64,000 nucleotides of DNA. It comes from Liolophura sinensis (Eukaryota > Mollusca > Polyplacophora > Chitonida > Chitonidae). This document shows, piece after piece, positions 1-12,950 of the stretch (position 1 is the first letter of the stretch; every line of letters starts with the position of its first letter). Under the pieces are notes generated by a model. The model ran no database searches. It saw nothing but the letters and a program-made list of their open reading frames with translations, and was not told the origin of the DNA. The position numbers and the translations under genes are program-made. The DNA lies in contig NC_088306.1 of the NCBI RefSeq assembly GCF_032854445.1, positions 13,327,386 through 13,391,385 on the forward strand, in the 5' to 3' direction.

Positions 1-1323
1 CAGCCTCGTAGGAGACCAATCTCTTCATTAGAGTCATTATTCTGAAGTTTTCATTCCAAATCAGAATAAGCGCCAGACTATTTTTTTCATCTCTACACAA
101 GTAGTGCTTGTCAGTTTTGATTGAATTGCTGTCTAGATTGCTTCAGTCTTCCCCCAAACACGTCATCTTGGCCTCTTGACTAACTATACATGTTCTGATG
201 TGCATTGTGAGAGTTCATTACAATTTTGCTTCTATACTACTATACTACAAGCTGGGAGATGGGCATCTCCATTCTTTCAACAAAGATCACAAGCTTGACA
301 TAACCATTTACTTTTAGTCCTTCCTATGAAATGCTTTTCTCTGCATGTATAGTATCAAGTATAGTCATCATATTTGGGGGGGGGGGAGATTTTAAGCCAT
401 AATATTCTGATGTCTTCTGAGTTAGATGTCCATTTTCATATATTTGTAATTTTTACCACTGGAGAACGCATCCCGGTGAAGAGGAAAGGTTGGCTAGGCT
501 GTTGTATTGATGTGGATGGAGCTGCCCTCAATGGAATCCAAGTTGGTACGACTAGTACATCGGCACCTTCTACTTGTTTCTTAGAAAAACAGAAATTTGT
601 CGGAGCGAGAAAGGGGATGCGATCCAACAATTTGCTTGCTCTCTGAAAAATGCTAACAAGTTTTCATGATCATTATTGCCTTTATTCAACACAATCCCAG
701 GACAAAAACCTTCTATGAATGAGCGATCATCTGTAATCTGAACCTGGACTAATACAGAAATGTCAGCACTGGTTCAGTCCCCTTCCTCTCCTAACATACA
801 ATTGTTCTTAATCTCTTCTTCCCTTCCTGCGCCCCCCCCCCCTTCCCTCCCCCCCTCCCCCAAGGTCTCTTCTCTCTCACAGCTTGTCTTATTATGCCAA
901 GCTGTAAGCTGTGGAAACAACCATTAGTTTAGTTCAGGTGCTGAGCTAACAAAATATACCAGGCCTTTGCTAGAGGTTCACATATTTGCACTGTGTTTAT
1001 CCAAGAAAAACAAGTAACACTGGCTTTAGCACTTCAGCGACACAGTGCCCTGGAAGAATTGATGAACTTCCCAAAGCTTGTGCTGACTGTGATGTACTTT
1101 TATAAGCAGGACAAGAACTGTGATTATTTTTTTTTTACTGCTGTGTGGTCGGTGAAGATCTAAATCAACCTGCTATTCATGAAAGGGCAGAAATGTAAGA
1201 GATGCACAGGTGCTTAGAAAACACATCCTTGTACCATGGCGTATTATGGTTATGCGCAGACATTTATGATGAGCATTTTTCAGTCCTATCATTTTACTCA
1301 CTAGAACACAGAATAAAAAAAAA
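1..1323. other. Non-coding stretch with homopolymer runs
   Basis: No exon or mobile element is recognised. There is a run of ten G at about 376-386 and a C-rich tract at 831-861. An open frame at 374-646 has no supporting features. Confidence 0.6.
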
Positions 1324-1706
1324 TGGCTTATCCACTGCATTATTCGTTTAATATTTACCAAAAATAACCTCTGTCGTGTACAACTACTTGATCCCAATAA
1401 AAGAAATCCCTATCGAGCTTTCAGAAACAAAATTAATAAACTTATATCGAGACCAAGAAAAGAATACTTTGAGCATAAATTTAATAAGGCAAATAATGTC
1501 ATAAAAGATACATGGAAAGTTTTGAACAAAGTCTTAAAGCGAAATAAAAGTGACATGTCAATATATTTTACTGATGAACATAACGGCCTCTCAGATGATC
1601 AAACCCAAATCAAATATTTCAGAGGTGTTGCATCAGATCTAAAACAAACTATCCCTGAAACCATGACACTGATTTTCTGCAACAAGCATCTAATTAAATC
1701 TCCATA
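1324..1706 (+). mobile_element. Non-LTR retrotransposon (LINE) ORF2 fragment
   Basis: One open frame reads WLIHCIIRLIFTKNNLC, then a conserved-looking stretch RNKINKLISRPRKEYFEHKF, then KDTWKVLNKVLKRNKSD and a stop at 1705. This is the linker between the endonuclease and reverse transcriptase domains of Jockey/CR1-like LINE ORF2 proteins, where Y-x3-RN-K-N-LI, K-x-Y-F and TWK-x-(L/I)N-x-(V/L) patterns are typical. No reverse transcriptase motif follows, so the copy is truncated on both sides. The clade is uncertain. Confidence 0.6.
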
Positions 1707-3804
1707 GGAGTGAATTAAATCTGTTTATCTGCTCATCTGGCATTTATCTGGCATTTTACAAAATGTTAGACAAGAATGCTATGTTTGCATATGTACATAC
1801 ATGTATTTGAAACAAAATGTTTGGGGAACAAAGTGCAGTTCCATGTAACACGATTTTCGTGTAGACAATTTTTCTCAAATTATTCATTACCTGTGGAGGT
1901 GCCCTAGAGTCACACATTAGACAGGACTAACGACCAATCATGTGCGAAATCTCTGAAGCTGTGACAATGTTATCATCAGCACATTAACACACAGAGCTTA
2001 ATTGTTATGGAATGTTATATTCATGGCAATGGCTGAACTAAAATTCAGAAAATGCCAATATTTCAAGGTTGATGGTAATTATATCACTTCAGCAAAGAGG
2101 GTGGGTAATCAGCGCTTCAAGATTTTCTAATTACATTTCAAAATAGTGAAATGGGATTATCCATGGGTAAAATACTAGCATAATGAATGAGCAGAGGCAA
2201 GAATGTGGGCTCCTGCTAGTTAAGAATGAAGCATGTTCGAGTTTGTGGAAAAATTGAATTCTGTGTCCAGTCTTGCTATTGAAACAAGGTTAGTCGCTCG
2301 ATTTTATGTTAAATGAAACTGGTAATTACGGCTCTAGTGAGAGAATATTAACCAGTAACGAGCCAAATTGGGATTCTTAACAAAGGTATGAAATTCCCGT
2401 GAGGCATTTGTTAGCTCTCTAAGTTAATGGTGATATCAAAACTTGGAACCTAATTGAACATGATAATTGCAGGGAAAATTGAAACACATAATGTAAAATT
2501 TATGATATCGTAGACATTCTCTGGGTTGTTTTGATGTAAATGTAAGTTGGTCATGCATGTTGCCAGCAAAGTTTGGATGACATGTATGTACACAATGTAC
2601 CTAAATATATTGCATATCATGGTTATATCCCATAATTGTTGCATGTGGACTTCATGAACTCATAAATATGCTTGGTAACCTTCTCTAACCTTTAATCTCT
2701 AGCATTTCTAAGCTGCAGTTGAAATTGTGGTGGTGGATACAGGTTTCTGAGGTAATTAATCTCTCTTGATCTACAATCTGCAAATTCAGAGGTTAATTGC
2801 TACTGCATTGCCTTTACCTTGTTCATTTAATTGTTTTGATAAAGGTAGACGTATGTGTGGTTGACCTCTGGTGATTTGAAGCCACAGGTTTGATATTTGA
2901 TATCACATTGTGCATGTATTATGTTGGATGAATTGTTGCAGGACACTCTTCCCGCAATTCCCAAATTCTAGGTGATTTTTTTTTTAGGAGAACATTGTTT
3001 TTATTTTAAATCCTATTGTTTTATGATCACAAAGCATAGATGTGAAAATGTATGTATATTTGTCTGTCATCAGGTGTGCGGATAATAGCTTGATAAATTT
3101 GATATGTTCAGGGCACAGGCCTATAACACAATCTCTCCCTACCCTACTACTACTACACCTCACCCGCACCACCCACACCCAGACACTCACCCCCAGACAT
3201 GCCAGTTAGATGGACAGCCAGCAATTTAGTTTTAATGTGACCCTGAAGAGGGTGTCCTGATAGTTTTATGATGACAATGAGCTATTAGTTGCCAGCGGGC
3301 CATAATTGGACAGTGACCCTTAAGCCCTGAGGAATGAGAAAGGTGTCCAAATTGATCTACAGCACTGACCTTAACATCGGTATGGTAATTAGCTGCTTGT
3401 CTCTTATACACTGAGCAACTTCTCTTTATTCTTCAGTCAGATTCTCTGCATCATGGGACAAATACACGTACAGAAACTGTTTGGCGAACCTGCCCAAAGA
3501 TTGAGCCACTGCATTCTGGGAAGTAGCATGATCTTACATTTAAGGTTGCTATTTCGGATGGTTAAATATTTGCCACTCATGCCATTTTAAGCAGTAATAC
3601 CTTTTCACATCCATATACGTATATGTCATCTATGACATGCTCAAAGTATTTACAGGATTTATATGCTGTAGCATAATTCTATGATATGAGTCTTGTTCTG
3701 CCTCATGCTGACTCCCTCTGGTCATACGTGGGATGTCTGTCAGCAACCTGCAGGTGGTGGTGAGTTTCCCCAGACCTCTGTCCAGTTTCCCACCCACTAT
3801 ATTT
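1707..3804. other. Unique AT-rich non-coding DNA
   Basis: No gene or repeat is supported. A C-rich stretch with cacccgcaccacccacaccc lies near 3160-3195. Confidence 0.55.
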
Positions 3805-4054
3805 GTTTGATTTATTTATTTGATTTGTGTTTTATCCCCCCCCCCATCCCCCCATCCCCCATCCCCCCATCCCCCCATCCTGAGTCCAGAGTCCAGGGGG
3901 AAACCCATGACCATCCGCAGGTTGCTGCAAGACCTTCCCACATATGGCCGGAAAGGAATGAACTGGACTTGAACTCACTGCGACCGCATTGGTGAGATAC
4001 TCCTGAGTCATTGCACTGTGCAAGTGCGCTAACCAACAGAGCCACGGAGGCCCC
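3805..4054 (-). mobile_element. SINE-A copy with C-rich tail region
   Basis: Read on the minus strand, it starts ggggcctccgtggctc (tRNA-like box A region), carries the box B-like gagttcaagtcc and the Gly/Pro-like central block, and ends in an A/T-rich aaataaataaatc tail. The segment that normally carries cttgagtacggcgtaaaac is replaced by a run of C/catcccc repeats (3836-3880 on the + strand). Confidence 0.85.
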
Positions 4055-5937
4055 TTCTACTATAATGCTGGCATAAAACACCAGTGAATGTTAATATAAG
4101 TAAATAAGGATTCTTTCTGATCTGTCTCTGAAGCAACGTTGCTTACTATCAGGTGGATTCATTGTTGTTGTTTATGATAACTTTCTTCTTGAATGTGGCT
4201 GGTATGAAACCTATTAACTATTTATTCAGACAGAGAGAGAATAAGAAATTTGGTGGTTTCATGTGTTTAAGTTGTGAGAATGTACAGGTGTTTAGATGAA
4301 AATGTGAGAAAGGAAGGTAAAGAGGAAATTGTATTGCGCCCTGTTTCGGGAAGTAATTTATCAACCAGCCATAACCTGGTTTCTGTCTGGTATGCAGGTC
4401 ATGATGAAGGATGTCAGAAAAATCCAATCTAGGGGGGCCATATCTAACATTGTTTTAGACATTTTTTGACACGGTAGAAAAGCTTTGCAACTCGTTTGGA
4501 AAAGTAACAGTTTTGATGAAAGACTGACATTTCCCCAACCCCTGAAAAAGTGCTTTGCGCACACAGTCAGATTAATTAGCGTCGGTGTAACAGCGGACCC
4601 AACAGGGTCAGAGATTATTTACCGGAAACCGGCTACAGAAAACCATATGGAAATCTTTACTGGCTTGTTTTTCCTTACACTAAAGCTCAGTGTGTTTGTG
4701 TGCCAAGGGAGCTTCCATTCAGCTGGATTTCTCCTGGAGCTGGGATTTGTGGGTTTGGCTAGTCTAATACACAGATGTCTCAAAAAGTCTGCTGTGCCTA
4801 ATTTTCACATGGGTGTACCAAATATTGTAACCTTTACTATAATTGCATCTTGTGCCACCTTAATCTGCTGTAGGAGATCATACTTTGTTCATTGTCACAT
4901 ACCAAGTACATACATCTGATGACAAGGAACGTCCAAGCTGATTTTTAATGCACCAAAGGGAACAGGGATAGAAATAGGCTCCATATGTGGAAACTATTAT
5001 TTAATAAATGTCTTGCTGTATTTGTAAGGTATGTTATATGTGTACATTGACACCCATCCAAAGCTTTAGTTGTTATCTATTTATTGCACATATGCGATTG
5101 ACTGACTGGCTGGAATGTTCTCCAGCCTGTGATACATACACATTCACTAAATAACCAGCCTAATATATTCCACAATTAACACTTTGATTAATACTCCATT
5201 CAAGTGTAAGGTTAGTTTTACTATCAGTTTTATACTTAGTTACCTTGTTGTCTGAACGAGATTTACTGCCGAATTTTGTAGACCATCTACCCATTTTTTA
5301 TATGTGCATCAACATCCTCCGTGCAGTGATGAATTTCTTTAGTGAGATCCTAATATTGTTAATTGAGTTCATTAGTTTTAAAAGGGATGAATGAAATGAA
5401 TTTTAATCAGAAAAAGTGTTTTATTCTGACTTCTGTCACATGTTGATGGAGAAAAAAGTAGAATTATTTTGCTTGTTCTGTTTCGTGCGTGTGTTACTTC
5501 CTGCTTTTTGGATCCATAGCAAGCCTGCAGTGTCAGCTGGATATCATTGTGATTGGCAGTTATGATGGTTGGAAAAATACAGGTGGCTCACGCTGTTCTT
5601 TACAGATAGAAAGCTGATTAATTTAATTATTTTTATCCCTTTGGTTTGGATAGCTTAAAAGCAAGCTTCTTTTTGTTTAATCTTGCATGATGGTTTACTT
5701 CTTTTGGATTGACTATCTGGTGGAAACCGTAGAGTGGAATGAAACAGGCAAACTTAATACACTCTCTAGACTATAATTTTGTATCTTATTTGTTCAGTGT
5801 CTTTAAATGCAATTTCACCAACTGTTTATCAGTTGGGTTTTACTTTTGTCACTTACCACTTACTTTTTACTTTACCACTTGATGGTAGTAGAACCCCACC
5901 GCTGGGCCGTCCTAACTGGACATAGATGGTTTGTTTT
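4055..5937. other. Non-coding DNA with a possible SINE tail
   Basis: Next to the SINE-A at 3805-4054 lies ataatgctggcataaaacac (4061-4080), a fused piece of SINE-A middle and tail. A 144-codon frame at 4485-4919 is considered chance. Nothing else is recognised. Confidence 0.5.
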
Positions 5938-5949
5938 CCCCTGAATTGA

Positions 5950-6325
5950 GTGAGTGAGTGAGTGAGTGAGTGCTTGGGGTTTAACGTCGTACTCAACAAT
6001 TTTTCAGTCATATGACGACGAAGGAATCATTAGGGTGCATGTAAGTGTAATGTGCCTCCTTGTAGCAGGACGGATTTCCACCGCTCTTTTATTTAGTGCT
6101 GCCTCACTGAGACGACTTACCGAAGGCAAGTAAGCCGCCCCGCCCGAGCCATTATACTGATACGGGTCAACCAGTCGTTGCACTATCCCCTTCATGCTGA
6201 ACGCCAAGCGAGGAAGTTTCAACTTCCTCTTTTAAAGTCTTAGGTGTGACTCGATCAAGGATTGATCCTGGATCTACCGGTCCCAAAGCGGACGCTCTAC
6301 CAACTGTGCTATCCGGGCCGGTGCC
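5950..6325 (-). mobile_element. SINE-B, full-length copy 1
   Basis: On the minus strand it opens with a tRNA-like head (ggcccggatagcacagttgg, then box B-like ggatcaatcc), has a central region around gcgttcagcatgaagg, and ends cgacgttaaaccccaagcac followed by (actc)n. A 12-bp target site duplication, cccctgaattga, flanks it at 5938-5949 and 6326-6337. The copy still holds an open frame of 72 codons (6004-6222, minus strand). Confidence 0.92.
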
Positions 6326-6878
6326 CCCCTGAATTGATGCTGATCGCTTAAAATGTCGAAAGTGGAAGGAAAAAGACAGAATTTGTTGATCAGACATCAG
6401 AAAATTGACTCCACGTCAATCAAACCATCGTTAACCTTGTGCTGTCGTAAAACCAAACGAAAAACAAAAGAAGTTCGGATTTTCTCTCCAGGAGTTCAGA
6501 ATTTCAGTTACATGTACTTGCTTGTTTGAAACAGCAGGCTGTGACCCGAACTGTAGAGAGCCAATAGCCTTTAGCCTACAGGGCAGCCCTCCAGTTGCAT
6601 TCACACCTGACCTAAAGGCCGCTGTGCGTGCGGGATACCCCACAGCATTCCGTACCTTAAAGCCCATAAGGGAATCCAGACAAATTTAAATTGGCATTTC
6701 TATGTGTTACCAATGGCTGTTTCTGTTCAATATAATTTAAGCCATATTTATTTTTGCTGATGATACTTTTTTTAAAAACATAAACGAATAGCTTGATTGT
6801 TAGTTTCACCGGGTGTTGAATGACTGTTTTAGTCACTGCATGGATCCTCATTTCATGTCTCTGCGGTTGACAAGATAG

Positions 6879-7151
6879 GCTGGGGCCTCCGTGGCTCAGT
6901 TGGTTAGCGCGCTAGCGCAGCGTAATGACCCAGGAGTCTCTCACCAATGTGGTCGCTGTGAGTTCAAGTCCAGCTCATGCCCGTTTCCTCTTCGGCCGTA
7001 TGTGGGAAGGTCTGTCAGCAGCCTGCGGATGGTCGTGGGTTTCCCCCGGGTTGTGCCCAGTTTCCTTCCACCATAATGGTGGCCGCCGTCGTATAAGTGA
7101 AATATTCTTGAGTACGGCGTAAAACACCAAACAAATAAATAAATAAATAAA
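6879..7151 (+). mobile_element. SINE-A, full-length copy
   Basis: It begins ggggcctccgtggctcagtt with box A, has box B-like gagttcaagtcc, the conserved block around ggatggtcgtgggtttcccc, the tail domain ttgagtacggcgtaaaacac and ends in (aaat)n. An 11-bp duplication, tgacaagatag, flanks it at 6868-6878 and 7152-7162, which shows LINE-type insertion. Confidence 0.93.
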
Positions 7152-7162
7152 TGACAAGATAG

Positions 7163-9340
7163 ACATATAGTGTCAAACCTTAATGGTATTGTTTTTAAAT
7201 GGAGCTAGTTAACCAAATATTTTTTGAAACTCAGTTTATACAGAGTAACATAGTATAAATATGAAAATAAAGTCACTGGGGATATCATTTAAAAACTGAT
7301 TTAGAGAATCTGTTTTGTTTTGGGTTTTTTTGGCTGTAGGCTGATTGTTTGGAAGCACCAAAGCCAGTGGCAAGCTTTAAAAAGTAATACTTTTACAGGA
7401 AGTTAAAGCACAGGATGGATTATATGCACCAAAGCTGACCTGGATAAGTTAATTTTCATTATACATTTATGCTAAATTTGATCAGTTTTGCCAGCTTTTG
7501 TGGTTTTCAGTGTCTAAATGAAAATGAGATCATATGATTATTTGCTAAGATGTATACTTTGAGCTGAAGTGTGCTGGACCTTTGTATTATATTGTTTGTG
7601 TCAAGCCAGTGAAGTTGAAATATGGAGATCAAATGGTTGGAAAAGCCATAAAATATATTTATATACAGTATATAATGATTTTATTACAGACTCAAGGCCC
7701 ATATATATATGACATATGATTTATAATCAGTGTGTTTATATATTTGATACATTCCATATATGTTTTTAACATCATTTGAATAAATTAGTAAATCTGCAGT
7801 CGTTATGTGATGGCAGTAAGTTATTGGAAATTACACGACTACATTCAGTGATTGAATAACCATATTCCAGATGTTTAACTCCTGTTGGAACACTGAACTC
7901 AGGTATGTGTATAGGTACATGTAATATATGAGTATTTAGTGTATTAGTCTAGGGTAGTCTTGATACATGCAGGTGAAGTCATTTGAAAGCATATGTATCA
8001 AGTGCTGTGTCTTATTTACTTTGTTAGCTAGCTGGTAGGGAAATCTTTCGTGTGCAGGGTGAAAAGCGCCCGATTTGCAGGGTGTACCTGATATTCCACC
8101 AGACAGAGTAAACATTACACCAAAGGCAACAGGAAAGGCAGCCAAAGTTGAGAACGGTTTGTGAAAGAAAAACTGGGTTGTTTTAATGGCTGATGGAAAG
8201 CATGTGATGTTAGAACGGATATCGGTGTAAATACTGGAGCTGTGAAGATGTTCATGCTGTGAAATCAAGCTGGTTAACTCCTCCCATCACTAGGCACCAG
8301 GATGTGAAGTTTTGTTTGGAAAATTCTCAGCTGTGTTACGAGGCAGTTTTCACACAATGTTACCATTGCAGAGGCTTGAGAAAAATGGGAGCGCGCGGCT
8401 ACGAGAGAGAGCATCAAGAGAATTTGATGTCTGGCCATATCGCCTTCCTTTCAGGACAAGTATTGATAATTGGCTACTGCACACAGTGGTTTGATTGTAC
8501 TACTTTAATACATGAAGAATAAATTAATCATGACCACAGAACAGAACCTCCGGAGCAGAGGTTAGCATGCCAGCCCAGTATTGGCTGAAAAACATTTTTG
8601 ACAGTGTTTAAGACCATTTCAAAGTGTGTAAGAAATATTTTGAAATGTGACAAGAAATATCTGTAAATATTAATATAGGAAGATATTTCCTTGTCAAAGG
8701 CCTCCCTTTTCAGTGGTGAAACTGAAGTTATTTTTATGGTCTTCTTAATGCTCCAGTATTCACGTCATTACTGTCATTACTGAACTATAAGCCTTGAAAC
8801 TTGAAACGTCAAGTTTCAGCTACATCATATTCAAACATTTTCGACAGACTACAGGTCTTCATGAAAATAGCATGGAGTACAAAATGGATCAATGCAGATT
8901 AGGAGTTTGTAAATCAGGATAGCTTATGGGTGTAATCTGGATTTTTTGTGGTCCATGTTAAAATTAAATTTTCCCTTTTGTTCCCGATGTGCAGAAGAAT
9001 TTTGCGGAAACATGCCGTGAATAAATAATAGAGTAGCCTTGGAGGCATCAAACTTACGTGCTAAACCTCTACAACTCAATCCAGGATGAGTCGGGTTTAA
9101 TAATGTATTAGAGAATACCGAGCTGGGATGCAAGTTCAGCTAGCTAACTAAGAAAAAGTTCGGAAATATAATGGAGTTATGTGTAAGTTCAGCCGAGCTG
9201 TATAATATGGTTGTTCAGCGATGGTAATATTTTGTCTTGTAATATTGCAAGTGATGTTTAATATGTTGAACAGCCTTATGTTGAAACTGAATACTGATTG
9301 ACTTCATGAAGGGAAGCAAGACTTTTCATGACTCTCCATG
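7163..9340. other. Unique non-coding DNA
   Basis: No exon, SINE or array is seen between the SINE-A copy and the 32-bp minisatellite. Open frames around 7936-8522 overlap on both strands and show no motif. Confidence 0.5.
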
Positions 9341-9556
9341 AATCTAAATATTCACAGATATGGAGTAGGCACAATCTAAATATTCACAGATATGGAGTAG
9401 GCACAATTCACAGATATGGAGTAGGCACAATCTAAATATTCACAGATATGGAGTAGGCACAATCTAAATATTCACAGATATGGAGTAGGCACAATCTAAA
9501 TATTCACAGATCTGGAGTAGGCACAATCTAAATATTCACAGATATGGAGTAGGCAC
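9341..9556. repeat. Minisatellite, 32-bp unit
   Basis: Nearly identical units carry aatctaaatattcacagat and atggagtaggcac. There are about 6.75 copies: six full units and one that lacks the first eight bases. Very low divergence points to recent expansion. Confidence 0.95.
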
Positions 9557-9889
9557 AAGTAGACAATGCTACTCAAAGCTTGAAAAGTTCAATTTAAGAG
9601 AATTTGCAATGGTTTTAGATGTACAGATTATTGTCTCATATACCTGAAGCTTTGCTTTAATATTAGACTGTCAAATAGCTGTCTGTCACATGTGATGTTT
9701 GCGTGACCATTATCATCTGTGTATCCAGAGTATATGAAGCTGTTTGTGTGGAAGTTGTTCATTAGTCCGATTTGATGCTCAGTTTCAACAATAAATATTA
9801 TATATAAATATGTAAATCATTTGGGATGTTATAAGTATAAGTACTGAATAGCTTATAATGTGAACATTTGTGAATTTTACACTCTGTTC

Positions 9890-10620
9890 TCCTGTAAACA
9901 CAACTCTATAAGCCTTTCATTTAGGGCTACAGTTTCTACCTATCTTCCTTCTACCTATCTAGAGAAGCTTATTGTCTCTCTAGGTACTTTACCATATTTA
10001 TGGAATGTCAAAAGTTAACACAATTTTTGGAACTCATGTTGGTATACATATTATGTGCAGAAAGCTTTCCACATTCATGTAGAAAGCTTTCCACATTCAT
10101 GTATATTACAACTTAAGGAGCGAGCCTTTGATGACACAAGGTGCCTGTGACCTTGATCACTTGTGCTCCTATAGCTAGACTGCGACTGAATGTTTGACCT
10201 ATCCACATAGGCATTCACTGGTGTCAGCAGTGTTAGTTATTTTCTCAGCCAATCATAGAATTATAGTGACCACCCATAGTATGTGGATAGCCGATTGTGG
10301 GTAGTTGGGGCAATTATAAAAGGAAGTTTTCTCCTACCATAGCTCAAACATATGCTCAGTCATTCACAAGACTGCAGTTGCCACCCACAGTGCACAGATT
10401 GCCAAATGCACTTCTTGATTTGCATATGAAGACCACTGCCACAGTGATGTCATTTACGACTGCAGTGATTTAAAACTCTGTAAGATACGAAGTCACTGCA
10501 GTCTTTACGTATAGATTTAACAGTCATATTTATAAAACTATAATAATTTTGACCTTTTTTGTTGATTTAATGGCAAGATCATAGATAGTAATATCTGTAT
10601 ATGGCAGTATCATTCTGGTT
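9890..10620. repeat. Dispersed repeat R1, copy 3 (right end only)
   Basis: It shares ctttcatttagggctacagt, gaaagctttccacattcatg, cagccaatcatagaattata, gtggatagccgattgtggg and ttttttgttgatttaatggc with R1 copy 2 in the same order. A 28-base direct repeat around gaaagctttccacattcatg is found at 10068-10101. Confidence 0.7.
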
Positions 10621-12789
10621 TTAGTTTGGATTAGAGGATCAGACATGTACATGTGTGTTGGTATGATTTGAGGTCAGACAGGGACTCAGCCATGTGTATT
10701 ATTTATTATATAATTAAAATCTTGCCGAATCTTACGCATCTTATGTGAAAAACCATTATATGTTTTCTGTCATGATGTTATTGTTTTGTTCTAACAACAT
10801 AAAGCCACTTTATGTGACATTTGTATACATTTGGCCTTGTGTTGAGAGACTGTTGGCTCTATGCCCATTTTACCCTATTTCTTGTAAAATCTCGAACAGC
10901 TGGTCTGCACATTTTAGCCAATATTTATGTAATTCTAGCAGGAATATCAAGTTTCTTTTTTCTCACATGGTTAGACCATCTAATGAACAACATACTCGTA
11001 TCTTTACTTTTCCAAAAGGCTGGTAAAGAAATGTAATATTCTACTTTCAACACTACCAATATCTGTCCCAAATTTTAGAAGAATTTATAGGGTACTTTTA
11101 ATTTCTTATTGGGACAATGAGTATAGAATAAAGAAACTCCTACCTCATTGGACTGGATCCCTTAAACTTACAAATACAGATTATTACAACATTAGCAAAC
11201 TTAATAACCTGGAACATTCTCTTAAATAACTTACATCAAGATCAAGGAGTACAAAGCAGAGCATAAACTTCATTAAATGATTGGAATCATTTAAATCATC
11301 ATGATGAATGCAGGCCAAAATAATGGATGCAAACTTCTGGAATTTGGAGTAGTTTGGATTCTGTTATTGGGTATCGGCATTGGCGCCAAAGCTTGACAGA
11401 ATCTCCCAGTCCTCAGGGTAATCTCTGATTCCTAGAAATCGAAAGTTGGGATTACACAAGGTGATGTTATTTATTTTCGTGCACATTTATGAAGGAAAGC
11501 TTGTGAAGGGACGTGTCTTACTGGTGAAGTTAGGTTTTGTATTTTTTTCTGGCCTGCTCTTTTTTAAATCAGGTTTTCAGGCATTAATTTTTTTTGTCCA
11601 ATATTTTTTTTCTTAATATATGTCTTTTTTTTAATATCTGGTGTTGGACAGCCAGTTGATGAGTATCCTCATCTTTCGAACAGAAATCTCGAAATTGAAT
11701 TTGGTTGGTAAAAAGTTGGCAGTGCAACTCCCAGATAAAGGAATTTGGAGTGTTGTGAGAGATCTGACGATTGCGGGTGCCACTAAGGAGCTGGTGCTCT
11801 GGGCAGTCGGCCTCTTAAGCAATATTGGATTATCTGCCACCCAAGATTACACTTTACCTTGATCTCTTGAGCCCTGAGGCTCACAACCAGGGGGTACAAA
11901 ATTTGTATGATGACAATTTGAGGAATTGCATTCTTTTGTTCTTTTTGTCCTCTAATTATAATCCCTGAACTTTAAAAGCAGCAAGGATGTCACAGACATT
12001 TAATTGGCTTTGTAAAACATACATAGTTATGAAACTTTATGTATGGTGTTGTTCACCTTTATTTTCTTACTAATTTATGCAAGTAATAATATGTGAATAC
12101 AAGATATACGTCACATTCCACCAAGCAAATACAACTTTTGAATCGTCATGCAATAAAAGAAAAGCATTTACAGTCTTCAGTAGCTGTGGGAGTGTTACAA
12201 TATTTTTACTCTGATCTAATGTACATTTCACTGTGATACCCCATTCTGAAGCCTCAAGCTTATCATGCAGATTTTAAAACTTGACTACACTGCATGTTTA
12301 AAGTTCTTCCAAGAGAGTTTGAGCTGTCTTTACAGTAGCTGTGCTAGTCTACCTCAGCATGAGACTCTATGAGTATGGACAAGTAGTACAGCTGAGGTCT
12401 GTTGAAGACTACATAAAACAGATAAATTGTCTGTGCTGTGTTAAAGTTCCCACATGATCCTATTTAAGGCTTTGATTCTCTGTGTATCCATTGTGAGACC
12501 ATGCTGTTTGTAGTTCCAAACCTGCACCATATGTTGTTTCCCTTGAGTAGGATTACCATATCAGTACCATCATTATCTCATGTCTTCAATTTCCTCATCA
12601 GTTTAGCAGATTGATTTTGTGCAATTTTCCCCCAAATTGTTACTCTTTCTTCGAGAACTATTGCTTCCACTTAACACCTGATGATGATGGCTGGTTGTCT
12701 GAGTCAACCAGCCAATCGGAAAAGCTGAACTTAAAGTGGGAAAATGTTCTTGTGTAAGGTACTTATATGACATTCTGTGATATGAGCCA
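10621..12789. other. Unrecognised DNA between R1 copy 3 and the Penelope terminus
   Basis: AT-rich sequence. At 11631-11862 open frames run on both strands and the GC content is locally higher, which could mark an old exon or retroelement relic, but no motif is readable. Confidence 0.45.
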
Positions 12790-12900
12790 TACACTTGTAT
12801 ATGTGTTTCGACTAACTATTGGACGATTCAAGAACATTTTTCGCCATCGTTTTTATTCCAACTTGAGTTTCAAACTTGTGTTCTCATCAAGGCTATTCTC
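12790..12900 (-). mobile_element. Solo Penelope-type terminus
   Basis: The block at 12855-12892 (minus strand ccttgatgagaacacaagtt, then tgaaactcaagttggaat) matches the pattern at 34966-35004. No reverse transcriptase remains nearby, so this is probably an isolated terminal repeat. Its 5' flank in the window is A/T-rich unique sequence. Confidence 0.4.
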
Positions 12901-12950
12901 ATGCTGTGTATACACATGTGGACAGATTACCATTTGATCAAGATTCAAAC

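Noticed and set aside
374-646. A 90-codon + frame and an antisense 64-codon frame near the left edge
   Set aside because: No motif or exon boundaries fit, and it cannot be joined in phase with the gene at 38309.
4485-4919. A 144-codon open frame, the longest in the left third of the window
   Set aside because: It has no recognisable motif, no splice context and an amino acid composition typical of random frames. One frame of this length is expected by chance in this much DNA.
6882-6990. tRNA gene at the start of SINE-A and SINE-B copies
   Set aside because: Box A- and B-like blocks are present, but no cloverleaf with an anticodon arm can be formed and the blocks recur with SINE bodies and target duplications.
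11631-11862. Possible lone exon, open on both strands
   Set aside because: Neither strand shows a convincing acceptor and donor pair around it, and no family is recognised.
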